Assembly: GCF_051967035.1 (NCBI RefSeq)
Contig: NZ_JBQCKK010000001.1
Location: forward strand, 186,001-250,000
From: Brevibacillus sp051967035
Lineage (GTDB): Bacteria > Bacillota > Bacilli > Brevibacillales > Brevibacillaceae
Direction of reading: 5' to 3'
DNA: 64,000 nucleotides
In this document: piece after piece, positions 34,816-43,900 of the stretch
Position numbering within the stretch: the first letter of the stretch is position 1
Layout of the letters: every line of letters starts with the position of its first letter
The notes under the pieces: generated by a model
Database searches by the model: none
What the model was told of the DNA's origin: nothing
The model's input: only the letters and a program-made list of their open reading frames with translations
Made by a program: the position numbers and the translations under genes

Positions 34816-36741
34816 CTAGCCGATGTGCTGCAACGAATTCTTTTTGCGGCGAATGTCTACAGTCGGACTGACGTACGGATCGAACGTATATTTTTGCTCG
34901 ATAAAGATTTGATGCCAGAGCATGAAGACGAGGATCGTCCAGATTTTGCGACTGTAGTCGGCATTTCCTTCGCGGTGCTCGTCGAGCATGTAGAGCACGT
35001 AGGCCTTATTGATCAAATTGTCGACCTTCGATTCGAAAATGAGCTCTTTTGCCCATTTGTAAAACTCGTTTTTCAGCCAGTAACGGGTCGGAACCGGGAA
35101 GCCGAGCTTCTTCTTCGACTTGATTTCCGGCGGCAGGAAGTCTTTCATCGCCTCGCGCAGCACATGCTTGGTCGTGCCATTGGCGATCTTGTACTTCGTC
35201 GGAATGGTAGCGGCGAATTCGAACACTTTCAGGTCGATGAAAGGAACGCGCAGCTCCAGCGAGTTTGCCATCGTCATTTTGTCGGCTTTCATCAAAATGT
35301 TTCCGCGCAGCCAGGTGTGAATGTCCAAATACTGCATTTTGGTCACGTCATCGTACTGCGAAGCGCGCTTGTAAATCTCCTCTGTGATCGTAAACGGCGA
35401 GACGTACGATTCGGAACGGGCGATGTCGTCCATGACGACGCGGCGCTTCATCTCTTCGCTGAAGATCAGGGCGTTTCCGAAAAAGCGCTGTTCCACCGTC
35501 TTGGAGCCGCGGATGAGGAAGTTTTTGCCTTTTACCTGATCGGGCAGGCGCTGGGCCATGTAGCCGATCGACTGGCGCATCCAACCGGGCATGCCGGAAA
35601 ACATCTTGAGCGAGCTAGGCTCCCGGTAAATGTTGTACCCGCCGAAAAACTCATCGGCCCCTTCGCCGGACAAGACGACGGTGACATGCTCGCTGGCCAT
35701 CTGCGCGACGAAGTAGAGCAGGATGGCGGAAGGGTCCGCTACCGGTTCGTCCTGGTGCCAGATGAGGCGCGGCAGTTCATTCATGTACTGCTGGGCGTTG
35801 ACGACGCGCTCGAAATGCTCCGTGCCCAAAAAGGCGGCCGTCCGCTTCGCGAAATCCAGCTCGCTGTAGCCGGGAATGTCCGAGCCGACGGAGAAAGTTT
35901 TCACAGGCTCGAAGGTGCGCAGCATGGCGACGATACTGCTGGAGTCGACGCCGCTGGAAAGAAAAGCGCCGCGCGGAACCTCGCTGATCCGGTGCTTGTC
36001 GATGGATTCGAGCATCACGCTGCGCGTCCCTTCCACGAAGTACGAGAACGGCTTGCTCTCGTCCGGTTTGAACTCCACGTCCCAGTAGCGCTCCAGCTTG
36101 ATCTGGTCGTTCTCGATGATGAACGAATGCGCGGGCGGGATGCGGTATATGCCTTGATACATCGTCTCGGGATCGGGGACGTATTGGAACGTCAAGTAAT
36201 GATAAAAGCCGTTTTGGTTCACTTCGCGCGTAAAGCCGGGGAGCTCCAGCAGGCTTTTGATCTCGCTGGCGACGCCGATGGAATCGCTCGTTTCCACGTA
36301 GTAGAGCGGCTTGATTCCAAAGTGGTCGCGCGCGCCAAACAGCCGTTTTTTGCGCGAGTCGTAAATGGTAAAGCCGAACATCCCGCGCAAGTGCTTGGGT
36401 GCGTCCGTTCCCACTTCCTCGTAAAGGTGAAGGATGGTTTCAATATCAGAATCGGTATGAAAGACGTGACCGATGCCTTTTAGCCATTGCTGCAACTCCT
36501 TGTAGTTGTACACTTCTCCGTTGCCAATAATCCAGATATCACGTGTTTCGTTAAACAGCGGTTGATGCCCGCCTTCCACGTCAATGATGCTTAAACGACG
36601 AAAGCCCAGGGCGATGTTGTCTTCGAGATGAAAACCATCGTCATCTGGACCGCGGTGCAGGATGACACCGGTCATCGCGCTGATCGTTTCTTGCCGAACC
36701 GGCATTTGCCGCTTGTTGTAGAGTGATACGATTCCACACAT
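34816..36741 (-). CDS. asnB: Asparagine synthase (glutamine-hydrolysing)
   Basis: 641 residues. Met1 is followed directly by the catalytic Cys2 (MCGIVSLYNK). The glutaminase domain shows HRGPDDDGFH and GNGEVYNYKEL. The synthetase domain has the ATP-binding PP-loop SSGVDSSS (about 254-261) and SGEGADEFFGGYN. It makes asparagine from aspartate, glutamine and ATP. Length fits the AsnB/AsnO group, one of which is sporulation-associated in B. subtilis. It lies between comEA and comEC, where comEB is expected in Bacillus. Confidence 0.93.
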   Translation of the reverse strand: MCGIVSLYNKRQMPVRQETISAMTGVILHRGPDDDGFHLEDNIALGFRRLSIIDVEGGHQPLFNETRDIWIIGNGEVYNYKELQQWLKGIGHVFHTDSDIETILHLYEEVGTDAPKHLRGMFGFTIYDSRKKRLFGARDHFGIKPLYYVETSDSIGVASEIKSLLELPGFTREVNQNGFYHYLTFQYVPDPETMYQGIYRIPPAHSFIIENDQIKLERYWDVEFKPDESKPFSYFVEGTRSVMLESIDKHRISEVPRGAFLSSGVDSSSIVAMLRTFEPVKTFSVGSDIPGYSELDFAKRTAAFLGTEHFERVVNAQQYMNELPRLIWHQDEPVADPSAILLYFVAQMASEHVTVVLSGEGADEFFGGYNIYREPSSLKMFSGMPGWMRQSIGYMAQRLPDQVKGKNFLIRGSKTVEQRFFGNALIFSEEMKRRVVMDDIARSESYVSPFTITEEIYKRASQYDDVTKMQYLDIHTWLRGNILMKADKMTMANSLELRVPFIDLKVFEFAATIPTKYKIANGTTKHVLREAMKDFLPPEIKSKKKLGFPVPTRYWLKNEFYKWAKELIFESKVDNLINKAYVLYMLDEHREGNADYSRKIWTILVFMLWHQIFIEQKYTFDPYVSPTVDIRRKKNSLQHIG

Positions 36742-36954
36742 ATGAAATGACTCTTCCTCTCACTGGATTGCTCCTGCTAACTCTATCATGTATCGCAAGT
36801 TGGCGCAATCTCTTCTGAATGCCCGGCCTTGTGCGCAAAACGGTTGCACCGCCAGGGAAAGTGGACCCTCGTCTCTTCTATTTTTGTCCGCCTGCCACGG
36901 GATATACTCTGTGCAGCAAAAGAACAGTTCGACAAAGGGACGGAGGGGGAAACG

Positions 36955-39330
36955 ATGTCGTTATGGTATGCGAGCCTGGCTGTGCTGAGCGGCTTGCTCC
37001 TGTCGGCCTATACGCATCCGGTCTGGCTTTTGGGTGCTGCCGGCGTGTGGGCGGCAGCCGCTGCGTTTATTCCGCGCGCCGTGCGAGGCCGCCTCGCTTT
37101 TTGCGCCTGTCTCTTTATTCTAGCAGGTCTCTATTTTTATGGGTACGAGATTCTCCAGAGATCGGCCATGAAACCGCTGGCGGAGCAGGAGCGAACCGTA
37201 TGGGTGCGCGGGGAAATCGCTTCTCGTGTCAAGCGCGATGGCGACGTCGCGCGTTTTTTTGCGGTCGTTCGCGAGTGGCGCGAAGAAGGCGGGAGCAGAG
37301 AGCAGCTCGGGATAAACGAAACGATCGTTCTGCGCGTCACATTGAGTACGGCGGAGGAAGCGGCAGCCGCAGAGAAGTGGCGCACAGGAAGCGAGCTTAC
37401 GGCGCGCGTCCGGCTCAGTCTGCCGCAAGGAGCGCGCAATCCGCATGCCTTTGACTATGCACGCTACTTGCGCTGGCAAGGAGTGCACGTCGTGGGGGAG
37501 GCAGCTTTCGGAGAGGTGCGGGTCGAGACGGCTGCCAGCATCCGGGGGAGCTTTCAGCAATGGCAGGAGGCGGGTGCGGAACGGATCGAAGCGTTGTTTG
37601 CTGATCGGGAAACGGCCGGGTATATGAAGTCCTTGCTGCTCGGACTCAGTGAAGACGTGACGCCGGAGCTGGAGTCGATGTACGCCACTTTGGGGCTCAG
37701 CCACGTTCTCGCGATTTCCGGCCTGCATGTGACGCTGGTTACCTCGATGTTCCTGTGGTGTCTGGACAGGCTGGGAGTAAACCGCAGGTGGGGGTTTGGG
37801 GCAACGGTCGTTTTGCTCATCGGATACGTCCTTTTGGTCGGAGCGAGCGCATCGGCTGTCCGTTCCGGCTTGATGGGGGGCGTGGGACTGGTCTGTCAGG
37901 TCGCGGGAAAAAAGCTGGATGGAAAAGAAGTCTGGGCGGGTGCCTTGCTGGTCATGCTTGCCGTCCATCCGTATCAGCTGTGGCATGTCGGATTTCAGCT
38001 GTCTTTTGCGGTCACACTGGGACTGATTCTGTTTGTCCCGTACAGCTTGCACGTGTTTGTCAGGGTGCCTGTCTGGATCAGGACGCTCGTGGCGGTTACC
38101 TTTTCCGCCCAGCTTGTCTCTTTTCCGTTTCTCGTCTATTATTTTCATCAGTTTTCGCCGCTGTCCTGGCTGGTCAACCTCCTGGCTACCCCCGTCCTGT
38201 CTCTGCTCGCCCTGCCTCTCGGATACATCGCACTCGTGCTTGCTCTCGTCCATCCGGCGCTTGCGGCTCTTCCTGTCTGGTTCACGACCCGCCTGCTTGG
38301 CTGGATACACGACCCGCTGTACGCGTTGGACCAAAAAGTGATTCCATTTACCTACTGGCCGCATCCAACGTGGTGGTGGATGCTCCTGTACGCCTGTTTT
38401 CTCGGGATACTGCCGCTTTTGTGGAATCGGGGCTATCACCGAAAACGGGACGTGGCGCTTTGTGCGGCCGTATTTCTCGGGCTTTTGGTTGCGGCACGGC
38501 AGCCGTTTGCAGGGAGCGATGAAGTGCGGATTACGTTTCTCGATGTCGGGCAAGGGGATTCCGTCGTTGTCGAAATTGGCAATCAGAAGGTATACTTAAT
38601 GGATGCAGGTGGGACAATGCGCCATCCGGCAGCGGAACCGTGGATGGAGAAGCGCGATCCTTTTGAAGTAGGCAAGGACGTCGTTCTCCCGTTTCTCATG
38701 GCGCGCGGGATCGAAACCATCGATCGCGCCATCATGACCCATGGCGACTTGGACCACATCGGAGGAATGGAAGCGCTGGTTTCCCGCTTTTCGTTTGGCG
38801 AGGTACTGGTGAACGGGGATGTGCCGGAAGCGAAGGAAGCGAAGATTCGCGAGCGTTTTCGGCAAAAAGGCGTCCCGATTACGACTGGCACTCCTGGTCA
38901 GGTGTGGTCGGATGGACCGGGAATCGAATGGAAATGGCTTCATCCTGGAGAAACGACGCTCCGTGGAAACGATGCATCCGTCGTTCTTCAGCTTACCGCT
39001 TACAATCATACGGTTTTGTTCACGGGAGACATCGAACGGAGCGGAGAAGCAGCGCTCGTCCGAAACGGTCTTTCGCCCGTGGATGTATTGAAGGTACCCC
39101 ACCACGGCAGCAATACTTCCAGCTCCGAGGAGCTGTTGGCGGCGATTGCCCCCAAGGCAGCGGTCATCTCGGCAGGGGCGAACAATCGGTATGGACATCC
39201 TGCCGCGAAAGTGCTGCAGCGTTTGGGGACATATGGTACCGCGATTTACCGGACAGATCGGCACGGGGCGATTACGCTGATAATCTCGCCTGCCGGACTG
39301 TCTTGGAATACCCAACAATTGGATACATAA
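36955..39330 (+). CDS. comEC: Competence DNA channel ComEC/Rec2
   Basis: 791 residues. An N-terminal membrane region with a DUF4131-like part (about 1-190), a multi-helix competence domain (LSHVLAISGLHVTLVTSMFL, the family signature), and a C-terminal metallo-beta-lactamase domain (LDVGQGDSVVVEIG, MTHGDLDHIGGMEAL) are all present. It forms the inner-membrane channel for single-stranded DNA, and the C-terminal domain may degrade the other strand. The start at 36955 is behind GGAGGGGG. It is divergent from asnB. Confidence 0.94.
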   Translation: MSLWYASLAVLSGLLLSAYTHPVWLLGAAGVWAAAAAFIPRAVRGRLAFCACLFILAGLYFYGYEILQRSAMKPLAEQERTVWVRGEIASRVKRDGDVARFFAVVREWREEGGSREQLGINETIVLRVTLSTAEEAAAAEKWRTGSELTARVRLSLPQGARNPHAFDYARYLRWQGVHVVGEAAFGEVRVETAASIRGSFQQWQEAGAERIEALFADRETAGYMKSLLLGLSEDVTPELESMYATLGLSHVLAISGLHVTLVTSMFLWCLDRLGVNRRWGFGATVVLLIGYVLLVGASASAVRSGLMGGVGLVCQVAGKKLDGKEVWAGALLVMLAVHPYQLWHVGFQLSFAVTLGLILFVPYSLHVFVRVPVWIRTLVAVTFSAQLVSFPFLVYYFHQFSPLSWLVNLLATPVLSLLALPLGYIALVLALVHPALAALPVWFTTRLLGWIHDPLYALDQKVIPFTYWPHPTWWWMLLYACFLGILPLLWNRGYHRKRDVALCAAVFLGLLVAARQPFAGSDEVRITFLDVGQGDSVVVEIGNQKVYLMDAGGTMRHPAAEPWMEKRDPFEVGKDVVLPFLMARGIETIDRAIMTHGDLDHIGGMEALVSRFSFGEVLVNGDVPEAKEAKIRERFRQKGVPITTGTPGQVWSDGPGIEWKWLHPGETTLRGNDASVVLQLTAYNHTVLFTGDIERSGEAALVRNGLSPVDVLKVPHHGSNTSSSEELLAAIAPKAAVISAGANNRYGHPAAKVLQRLGTYGTAIYRTDRHGAITLIISPAGLSWNTQQLDT

Positions 39331-39383
39331 TCTGGTTGCAACCTTTTTCATGAGCGACCCGTCTGTAGGGGGGAGAGGAGATT

Positions 39384-39929
39384 ATGCAGGAAGCAGAACT
39401 GATCAGGCTGGCGCAATCCGGGGATCATGATGCGCTTGTCGAGCTGCTTCGATCCATTGAGACCTCCGTTTACCGAAGCGCTTATTATATTCTGGGAAAC
39501 GAACAGGACGCGCTCGATGCTGCTCAGGAAGTGCTCATTCGCATTTATCGAAAGCTGGACACCTACCAGGAAAAGGCCAAGTTTTCCACGTGGGTGCAAC
39601 GCATTGTCAGCAATGTCTGCATGGATAAATTTCGCGCGAAGAAGGAAACGGTCTCAATCGACGAGCATGAGCTGGTCTTGCCTGATCGAAACAACGTAGA
39701 AGATGAGATCCTTCTCACCGGGCTGTCGAATGACATCCAGGAAGCCATCGCAAAGCTGCCCAAGCAGCACCGGATGGTCGTAGTACTTCGCTATCTGGAA
39801 GATTTTTCCTATCAAGAAATAGCGGAAGCGTTGGATTTGCCGCTTAACACGGTCAAGTCGTATTTGTTTCGGGCTAGGCAACAGTTGCAAGAACTGTTGT
39901 GCGACTATCAGAAAGGGGGGATCGGTTGA
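39384..39929 (+). CDS. ECF-type RNA polymerase sigma factor
   Basis: 181 residues. Region 2 (DALDAAQEVLIRIYRKLDTYQEKAKFSTWVQRI) and region 4 (LPKQHRMVVVLRYLEDFSYQEIAEALDLPLNTVKSYLFRAR) identify an extracytoplasmic-function sigma factor. AGAGGAG precedes the ATG. The stop codon overlaps the start of the anti-sigma gene by one base. The target promoters are unknown; such pairs are often self-activated and respond to envelope stress. Confidence 0.92.
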   Translation: MQEAELIRLAQSGDHDALVELLRSIETSVYRSAYYILGNEQDALDAAQEVLIRIYRKLDTYQEKAKFSTWVQRIVSNVCMDKFRAKKETVSIDEHELVLPDRNNVEDEILLTGLSNDIQEAIAKLPKQHRMVVVLRYLEDFSYQEIAEALDLPLNTVKSYLFRARQQLQELLCDYQKGGIG

Positions 39930-40795
39930 TGACGAACGAAGAGATTTGGGAATGCATGCAGAGGGATCTGGATGGGGATTTGTCCGAGCAAGAGCAGCAG
40001 ATGCTGCACACCCTCATTCAACAAGATGCTGACCTGCAACTGATGTACAACCGTTTGAAAACTGTGTCGCAAAAATTAGAGCAGTTGCCCCCTGTCGTAC
40101 CCTCATTCAGCCTTGTAGATTCGATTTTGCCACAGCTGGAACAGGCCGCAGCAAAGCCGGCAGCTGCAAAATCTGCGGCGATTGAGGAATCCTTGCCTAC
40201 CCTTGCAGTTAAGCGCAAGCCGTCTTCGCTGTCGGAATCGAAAAAATGGAAGCGAATGAAAGTGTGGTTCGCCAGCGTTGGCAGCACGGCTGTTGCAGCC
40301 TGCCTGTTGATCGGCATGCTGTTTGCGGGCGGGGACGGAAAGCCGGCGGAGCCAGATCCGTTTCGTCAAGGAGCAGACAGCGCTCCACCACCCGCCGTTG
40401 AAGACAACAACGTGGTGTACGGACCGGAAGTTCCTCCTCCCAGCACTCATCCATCTCCATCGAATAAAAAGCAGGAGGGGAACAAGACCGAGGAAGCTCC
40501 GTCCAAGAAAAAAACGTCCAAGCCCCCTGTGAAAAACGAGCCAAAATCAACAGTTCAGCCGCCTGTCCACCACAACAGCAACACGATTCCGCCAGCTTCG
40601 AAGCCCGCAGTTGCTCCAAAGCCTGTAGTGACAGAGGATAAGCCACCGTCCTTTCCGATCGGACTGGAAGAGAAAACGGACGAAGAAGACAACAACCATG
40701 CGCGTGAAAAAGAAGACAGGGATGAAGACGAGGAGAAAGACAGCAAACGAGACAAAAAGAAGGAGCAGGAAAACCGGCAAGAGCGCGATGAATAA
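39929..40795 (+). CDS. Membrane-bound anti-sigma factor
   Basis: 288 residues. The N-terminal cytoplasmic part (1-110) has the acidic WECMQRDLDGDLSEQEQQ helix typical of anti-sigma factors, without a complete HxxxCxxC zinc motif. One membrane helix (about 111-133) is followed by a long outer segment of Pro, Lys and Glu and a very charged Asp/Glu/Lys/Arg end. Start and stop overlap (TGATG) with the sigma gene supports translational coupling. The outer part may sense envelope state. Confidence 0.82.
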   Translation: MTNEEIWECMQRDLDGDLSEQEQQMLHTLIQQDADLQLMYNRLKTVSQKLEQLPPVVPSFSLVDSILPQLEQAAAKPAAAKSAAIEESLPTLAVKRKPSSLSESKKWKRMKVWFASVGSTAVAACLLIGMLFAGGDGKPAEPDPFRQGADSAPPPAVEDNNVVYGPEVPPPSTHPSPSNKKQEGNKTEEAPSKKKTSKPPVKNEPKSTVQPPVHHNSNTIPPASKPAVAPKPVVTEDKPPSFPIGLEEKTDEEDNNHAREKEDRDEDEEKDSKRDKKKEQENRQERDE

Positions 40796-40970
40796 TCATC
40801 GTGCTTCTTTTCCCGCTCCAGGGCAAACGCGTTTTTCAAAAGTGAACTGGCACCACGAAGGGGAGTCTTGCGTAAAGTACAGTATCAAGCACCCCCTGCT
40901 TACCGTTTGGGGAGGAGGAATCCCGGGGCTTTTCCCTAAACGTTTACATAGAGGTGCCTATAGATGGAAA

Positions 40971-41005
40971 AACCGCTACCGCTTTGAACAGGTAGCGGTT
41001 TTTTT
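40971..41005 (+). terminator. Terminator of the sigma/anti-sigma operon
   Basis: A perfect 10-bp stem (40971-40980 with 40991-41000) is followed by TTTTT. The remaining gap 40796-40970 shows nothing I can assign. Confidence 0.85.
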
Positions 41006-41028
41006 CGGGGGCGAGCCGGATAAAAAAA

Positions 41029-41059
41029 TTGGCGCAGCCAAGTTTTTGCATGCTATAAT
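41029..41059 (+). promoter_or_regulatory. Sigma-A promoter (extended -10) of holA
   Basis: TTGGCG (41029-41034) and TATAAT (41054-41059) with a TGC extension just before the -10. The 19-bp spacer is long, but the extended -10 can compensate. Confidence 0.6.
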
Positions 41060-41097
41060 GACGCAGACAAGTTGCAAGGAAAGGGAGAGAAACACGC

Positions 41098-42138
41098 ATG
41101 CCACTCCTGTCGGCCATTCGGGAAATTCGGCAAAAGCAGTTTTCGCCGCTGTACGTGCTCTTCGGCCCGGAATCGTTTTTAGCCGAGGAGTTTTTGTCGT
41201 TGGCCAAAGACGAAATGATCGACCCGTCGTTTCGCGATCTCAACATGAGCGTCTACGATTGTACGGAGACGGGACTCGCGGACATTTTGCAGGACGCGGA
41301 GACCTTGCCGTTTTTGGGAGAGCATCGTCTGGTCATTGCCAGACAAGCGTATTTTTTGACGGGGAGCAAGCCGCAGACAAAAGTGGAGAGCGATCCGGAT
41401 GCGCTGCTCGGATATTTGCAAAACCCCCCTCCGTACACAACGCTGATTTTGCATACAGAAGCCGAAAAGCTGGACGAACGCAAAAAGCTTGTCAAAACGC
41501 TACAGCAAAAAGCAAAGGTGATCCCGTTCCCGCTGTTAAAAGACGCGGACTTGTACGGCTGGGTAGAGCGGCGGGCTGAAAAATACCAGGCGCGGATCGG
41601 GCGACCGCAGGCGATGAAGCTGGTGGAGCGCGTAGGCCATGAACTGCGGTTGTTGGACAAGGAGCTGGAAAAGCTTGCCTTGTACGTGGGAGCAGGGGCC
41701 AGCATCACGGATGAGGTGATCGAGACGCTCGGCGCACGCACCTTGGAGCAGGATGTTTTCGGGCTGATCGAGCAGGTTGCGTCGGGGAAGCTGGACCGGG
41801 CGCTGCGGATGATGTACGACTGCATGAAGACGGGCGAGGAGCCGATCAAGCTGCTCGCGCTCTTGGCAAGGCAGTTTCGCATGCTGCTCCACGTCAAGCA
41901 GCTCGCGCCGCGCGGTTATTCGCAGCAGCAGATGGCTGGCATGATTAAAATGCATCCGTACGCCGTAAAAAAAGCGATGGAGCAGGCGCGGCATTTTTCC
42001 GAGGAGTCGTTAAAGCGGCTTTTGGGGATTCTGGCGGAAGAAGATTTTCGGATGAAGTCCGGTCAGGTGGACAAGCGTCTTGCGCTGGAGCTGTTTGTGG
42101 CGCGGGCTCATGCCGAACGGCAAAAAACGACGGGCTAG
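41098..42138 (+). CDS. holA: DNA polymerase III delta subunit
   Basis: 346 residues. The family pattern is clear: YVLFGPESFLAEEFL, then TCPLSC-free DLYGWVERRAEKYQARIG, LRLLDKELEKLALYVG and GEEPIKLLALLARQFRMLLHVK in the helical C-terminal domain. Delta opens the sliding clamp within the clamp loader. AAAGGGAG lies upstream. It faces rpsT across a shared terminator, as in Bacillus. Confidence 0.93.
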   Translation: MPLLSAIREIRQKQFSPLYVLFGPESFLAEEFLSLAKDEMIDPSFRDLNMSVYDCTETGLADILQDAETLPFLGEHRLVIARQAYFLTGSKPQTKVESDPDALLGYLQNPPPYTTLILHTEAEKLDERKKLVKTLQQKAKVIPFPLLKDADLYGWVERRAEKYQARIGRPQAMKLVERVGHELRLLDKELEKLALYVGAGASITDEVIETLGARTLEQDVFGLIEQVASGKLDRALRMMYDCMKTGEEPIKLLALLARQFRMLLHVKQLAPRGYSQQQMAGMIKMHPYAVKKAMEQARHFSEESLKRLLGILAEEDFRMKSGQVDKRLALELFVARAHAERQKTTG

Positions 42139-42151
42139 CGCCAGTGCCCAT

Positions 42152-42189
42152 AAAAAAACCCCAGGAACGTAGTGTTCACGGGGTTTTTT
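42152..42189 (+). terminator. Bidirectional terminator between holA and rpsT
   Basis: An A-run, a stem pairing AAAACCCC with GGGGTTTT (plus GAAC/GTTC inside) and a T-run give a symmetrical element serving both convergent genes. Confidence 0.8.
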
Positions 42190-42198
42190 GGTGGTCTC

Positions 42199-42474
42199 TT
42201 AGACGACAGGAGCGCTCAGAACGTTGAGCTTTTTCATCAAACGAGACTTTTGACGGTTTGCTGCGTTTTTATGAATGAGACCTTTCGAAGCGGCCTTGTC
42301 CAGCTTTTTCACAGCCACCAGAAGAGTGGATTTCGCCAATGCTACATCAGAAGCGGCGACAGCTTTCTCAAAGCTCTTGATGGAAGTGCGCAGATCAGAC
42401 TTTTGAGAAGCACGTTGTGCGCGGCGCTTTTCGATTGTTTTGGTGCGTTTAATTGCGGATTTAATGTTTGGCAT
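42199..42474 (-). CDS. rpsT: 30S ribosomal protein S20
   Basis: 91 residues, the usual size for bS20. The N terminus MPNIKSAIKRTKTIEKRR and the helical repeats to SRLMKKLN are typical. The ATG at 42474 follows AAGGAGGTG. A promoter lies upstream on the minus strand. The protein binds 16S rRNA early in 30S assembly. Confidence 0.96.
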   Translation of the reverse strand: MPNIKSAIKRTKTIEKRRAQRASQKSDLRTSIKSFEKAVAASDVALAKSTLLVAVKKLDKAASKGLIHKNAANRQKSRLMKKLNVLSAPVV

Positions 42475-42524
42475 GTGTGTCACCTCCTTAGACGACCATA
42501 GACATACAGTCATACAACAAAGTA

Positions 42525-42553
42525 ATTCTAGCATGGGCAAAGACCATTTGCAA
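42525..42553 (-). promoter_or_regulatory. Sigma-A promoter of rpsT
   Basis: On the minus strand TTGCAA (42553-42548) and TAGAAT (42530-42525) are separated by 17 bp. Confidence 0.65.
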
Positions 42554-42652
42554 GAAAGGATTCGGAATAAAAATAAAGGATTCAAGCAACCTAGTAGCAG
42601 GAAGAAAACGGTCATGGCCGTTTCTCGCGAAGGAGAAGGGAGTCGATGGAAC

Positions 42653-43753
42653 ATGGCGCACAACATTGATTTGTCAGGCTACTCGATTCGAACCGATTTG
42701 GCCCTAGAGGCGCATGAACTGGCCCGGCAGCAGAACGAAAGCAATATCGAAGGCGTATGGCTGCAAGCCGACGACAGCGAACCGAACATCAAGGTGACCA
42801 GGCTGCATGTCCAGACGGAAGAGGCAGGCAAGCGAATCGGCAAGCTGCCCGGTCGCTACCTGACGATGGAAGTGCCCAAGCTGCGCGAAAACGATACTTC
42901 TATAGAAGAGCAAGTTGCCAAACGGTTTGCCGTGGAATTTGCCGCTTTTCTGGAGCAAATGGGCATCACCCGGGACCAGAAGGCGCTGATTGTGGGACTG
43001 GGCAACTGGAATGTGACCCCGGACGCGCTCGGACCGATGGTGGTGGAAAACTTGCTGATTACGCGCCATCTGTTTCAACTGGCGCCGGAAACGGTGGGAG
43101 AAGGCTATCGCGAGGTCAGTGCCATCTCGCCGGGAGTGCTCGGCATTACCGGCATTGAGACGAGCGAGATTGTGTTCGGGGTAGTGGAAAAAAGCAAGCC
43201 GGACTTCGTCATCTGCATCGATGCACTCGCTTCCCGCGCTCTGCATCGTGTCAATACGACGATCCAAATATCCGACACAGGGATTCATCCCGGCTCCGGG
43301 GTAGGCAACAAGCGCAAGGCGATCGATCAGGCGACGTTGGGAATTCCGGTGATTGCCGTCGGCGTGCCGACCGTCGTGTTTGCCTCGACGATCGTCAATG
43401 ACGCGATTACGTATTTGCTCGGGCATTTCGGACAGTCCATGGCGGAGAGCAAGCGGGCGTTCAACAAGCTGGCCCTGAGCAGCGTGCCGGAGCGCCGCGA
43501 GCCGTATACCGAGGATGATTTGCCTGACCCGGAATCGCGCAAGACGTTTATGGGGCTGGTAGGCTCGCTGCCGGAAGAGGAGAAGCTCCAGCTGATCCAC
43601 GAGGTGCTTCGGCCGCTCGGACAAGATTTGGTCGTCACGCCAAAAGAAGTGGACGACTTCATCGAGGGAGTGGCCAACGCGATTGCCACCGGGCTGAACC
43701 GTTCGCTGCATCAGGCCGTGGACGAGGACAATAGCGCCGCCTACACGCACTAG
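42653..43753 (+). CDS. gpr: Spore germination protease Gpr
   Basis: 366 residues. The A25-family sequence is well preserved: IRTDLALEAHELA (containing the propeptide cleavage region), LIVGLGNWNVTPDALGP, SKPDFVICIDALASRAL, ISDTGIHPGSGVGNKRK and VTPKEVDDFIEG. Gpr degrades small acid-soluble spore proteins at germination. The start is uncertain: ATG 42653 fits the family N terminus, and ATG 42614 would add 13 residues. Divergent from rpsT. Confidence 0.94.
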   Translation: MAHNIDLSGYSIRTDLALEAHELARQQNESNIEGVWLQADDSEPNIKVTRLHVQTEEAGKRIGKLPGRYLTMEVPKLRENDTSIEEQVAKRFAVEFAAFLEQMGITRDQKALIVGLGNWNVTPDALGPMVVENLLITRHLFQLAPETVGEGYREVSAISPGVLGITGIETSEIVFGVVEKSKPDFVICIDALASRALHRVNTTIQISDTGIHPGSGVGNKRKAIDQATLGIPVIAVGVPTVVFASTIVNDAITYLLGHFGQSMAESKRAFNKLALSSVPERREPYTEDDLPDPESRKTFMGLVGSLPEEEKLQLIHEVLRPLGQDLVVTPKEVDDFIEGVANAIATGLNRSLHQAVDEDNSAAYTH

Positions 43754-43900
43754 CGAGGCTGGGCACGAAAAGCGCTAGATTGTGAGAGGACCGCTAGAAA
43801 AGGGTTCTATCGTCTCTATGAGGCTCATAGGCTAAAGCATAGACAAGCGTGAGAGAGAGCAGAGCGCTTCGTCCATGCAACAGCCAGAGGAGTGAGACAG

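Noticed and set aside
34789..36483. 564-codon frame opposite asnB
   Set aside because: asnB has complete catalytic motifs on the other strand; the antisense product is domain-free.
40698..41579. 293-codon frame across the anti-sigma end and holA
   Set aside because: It crosses a strong terminator and promoter and overlaps holA out of frame.
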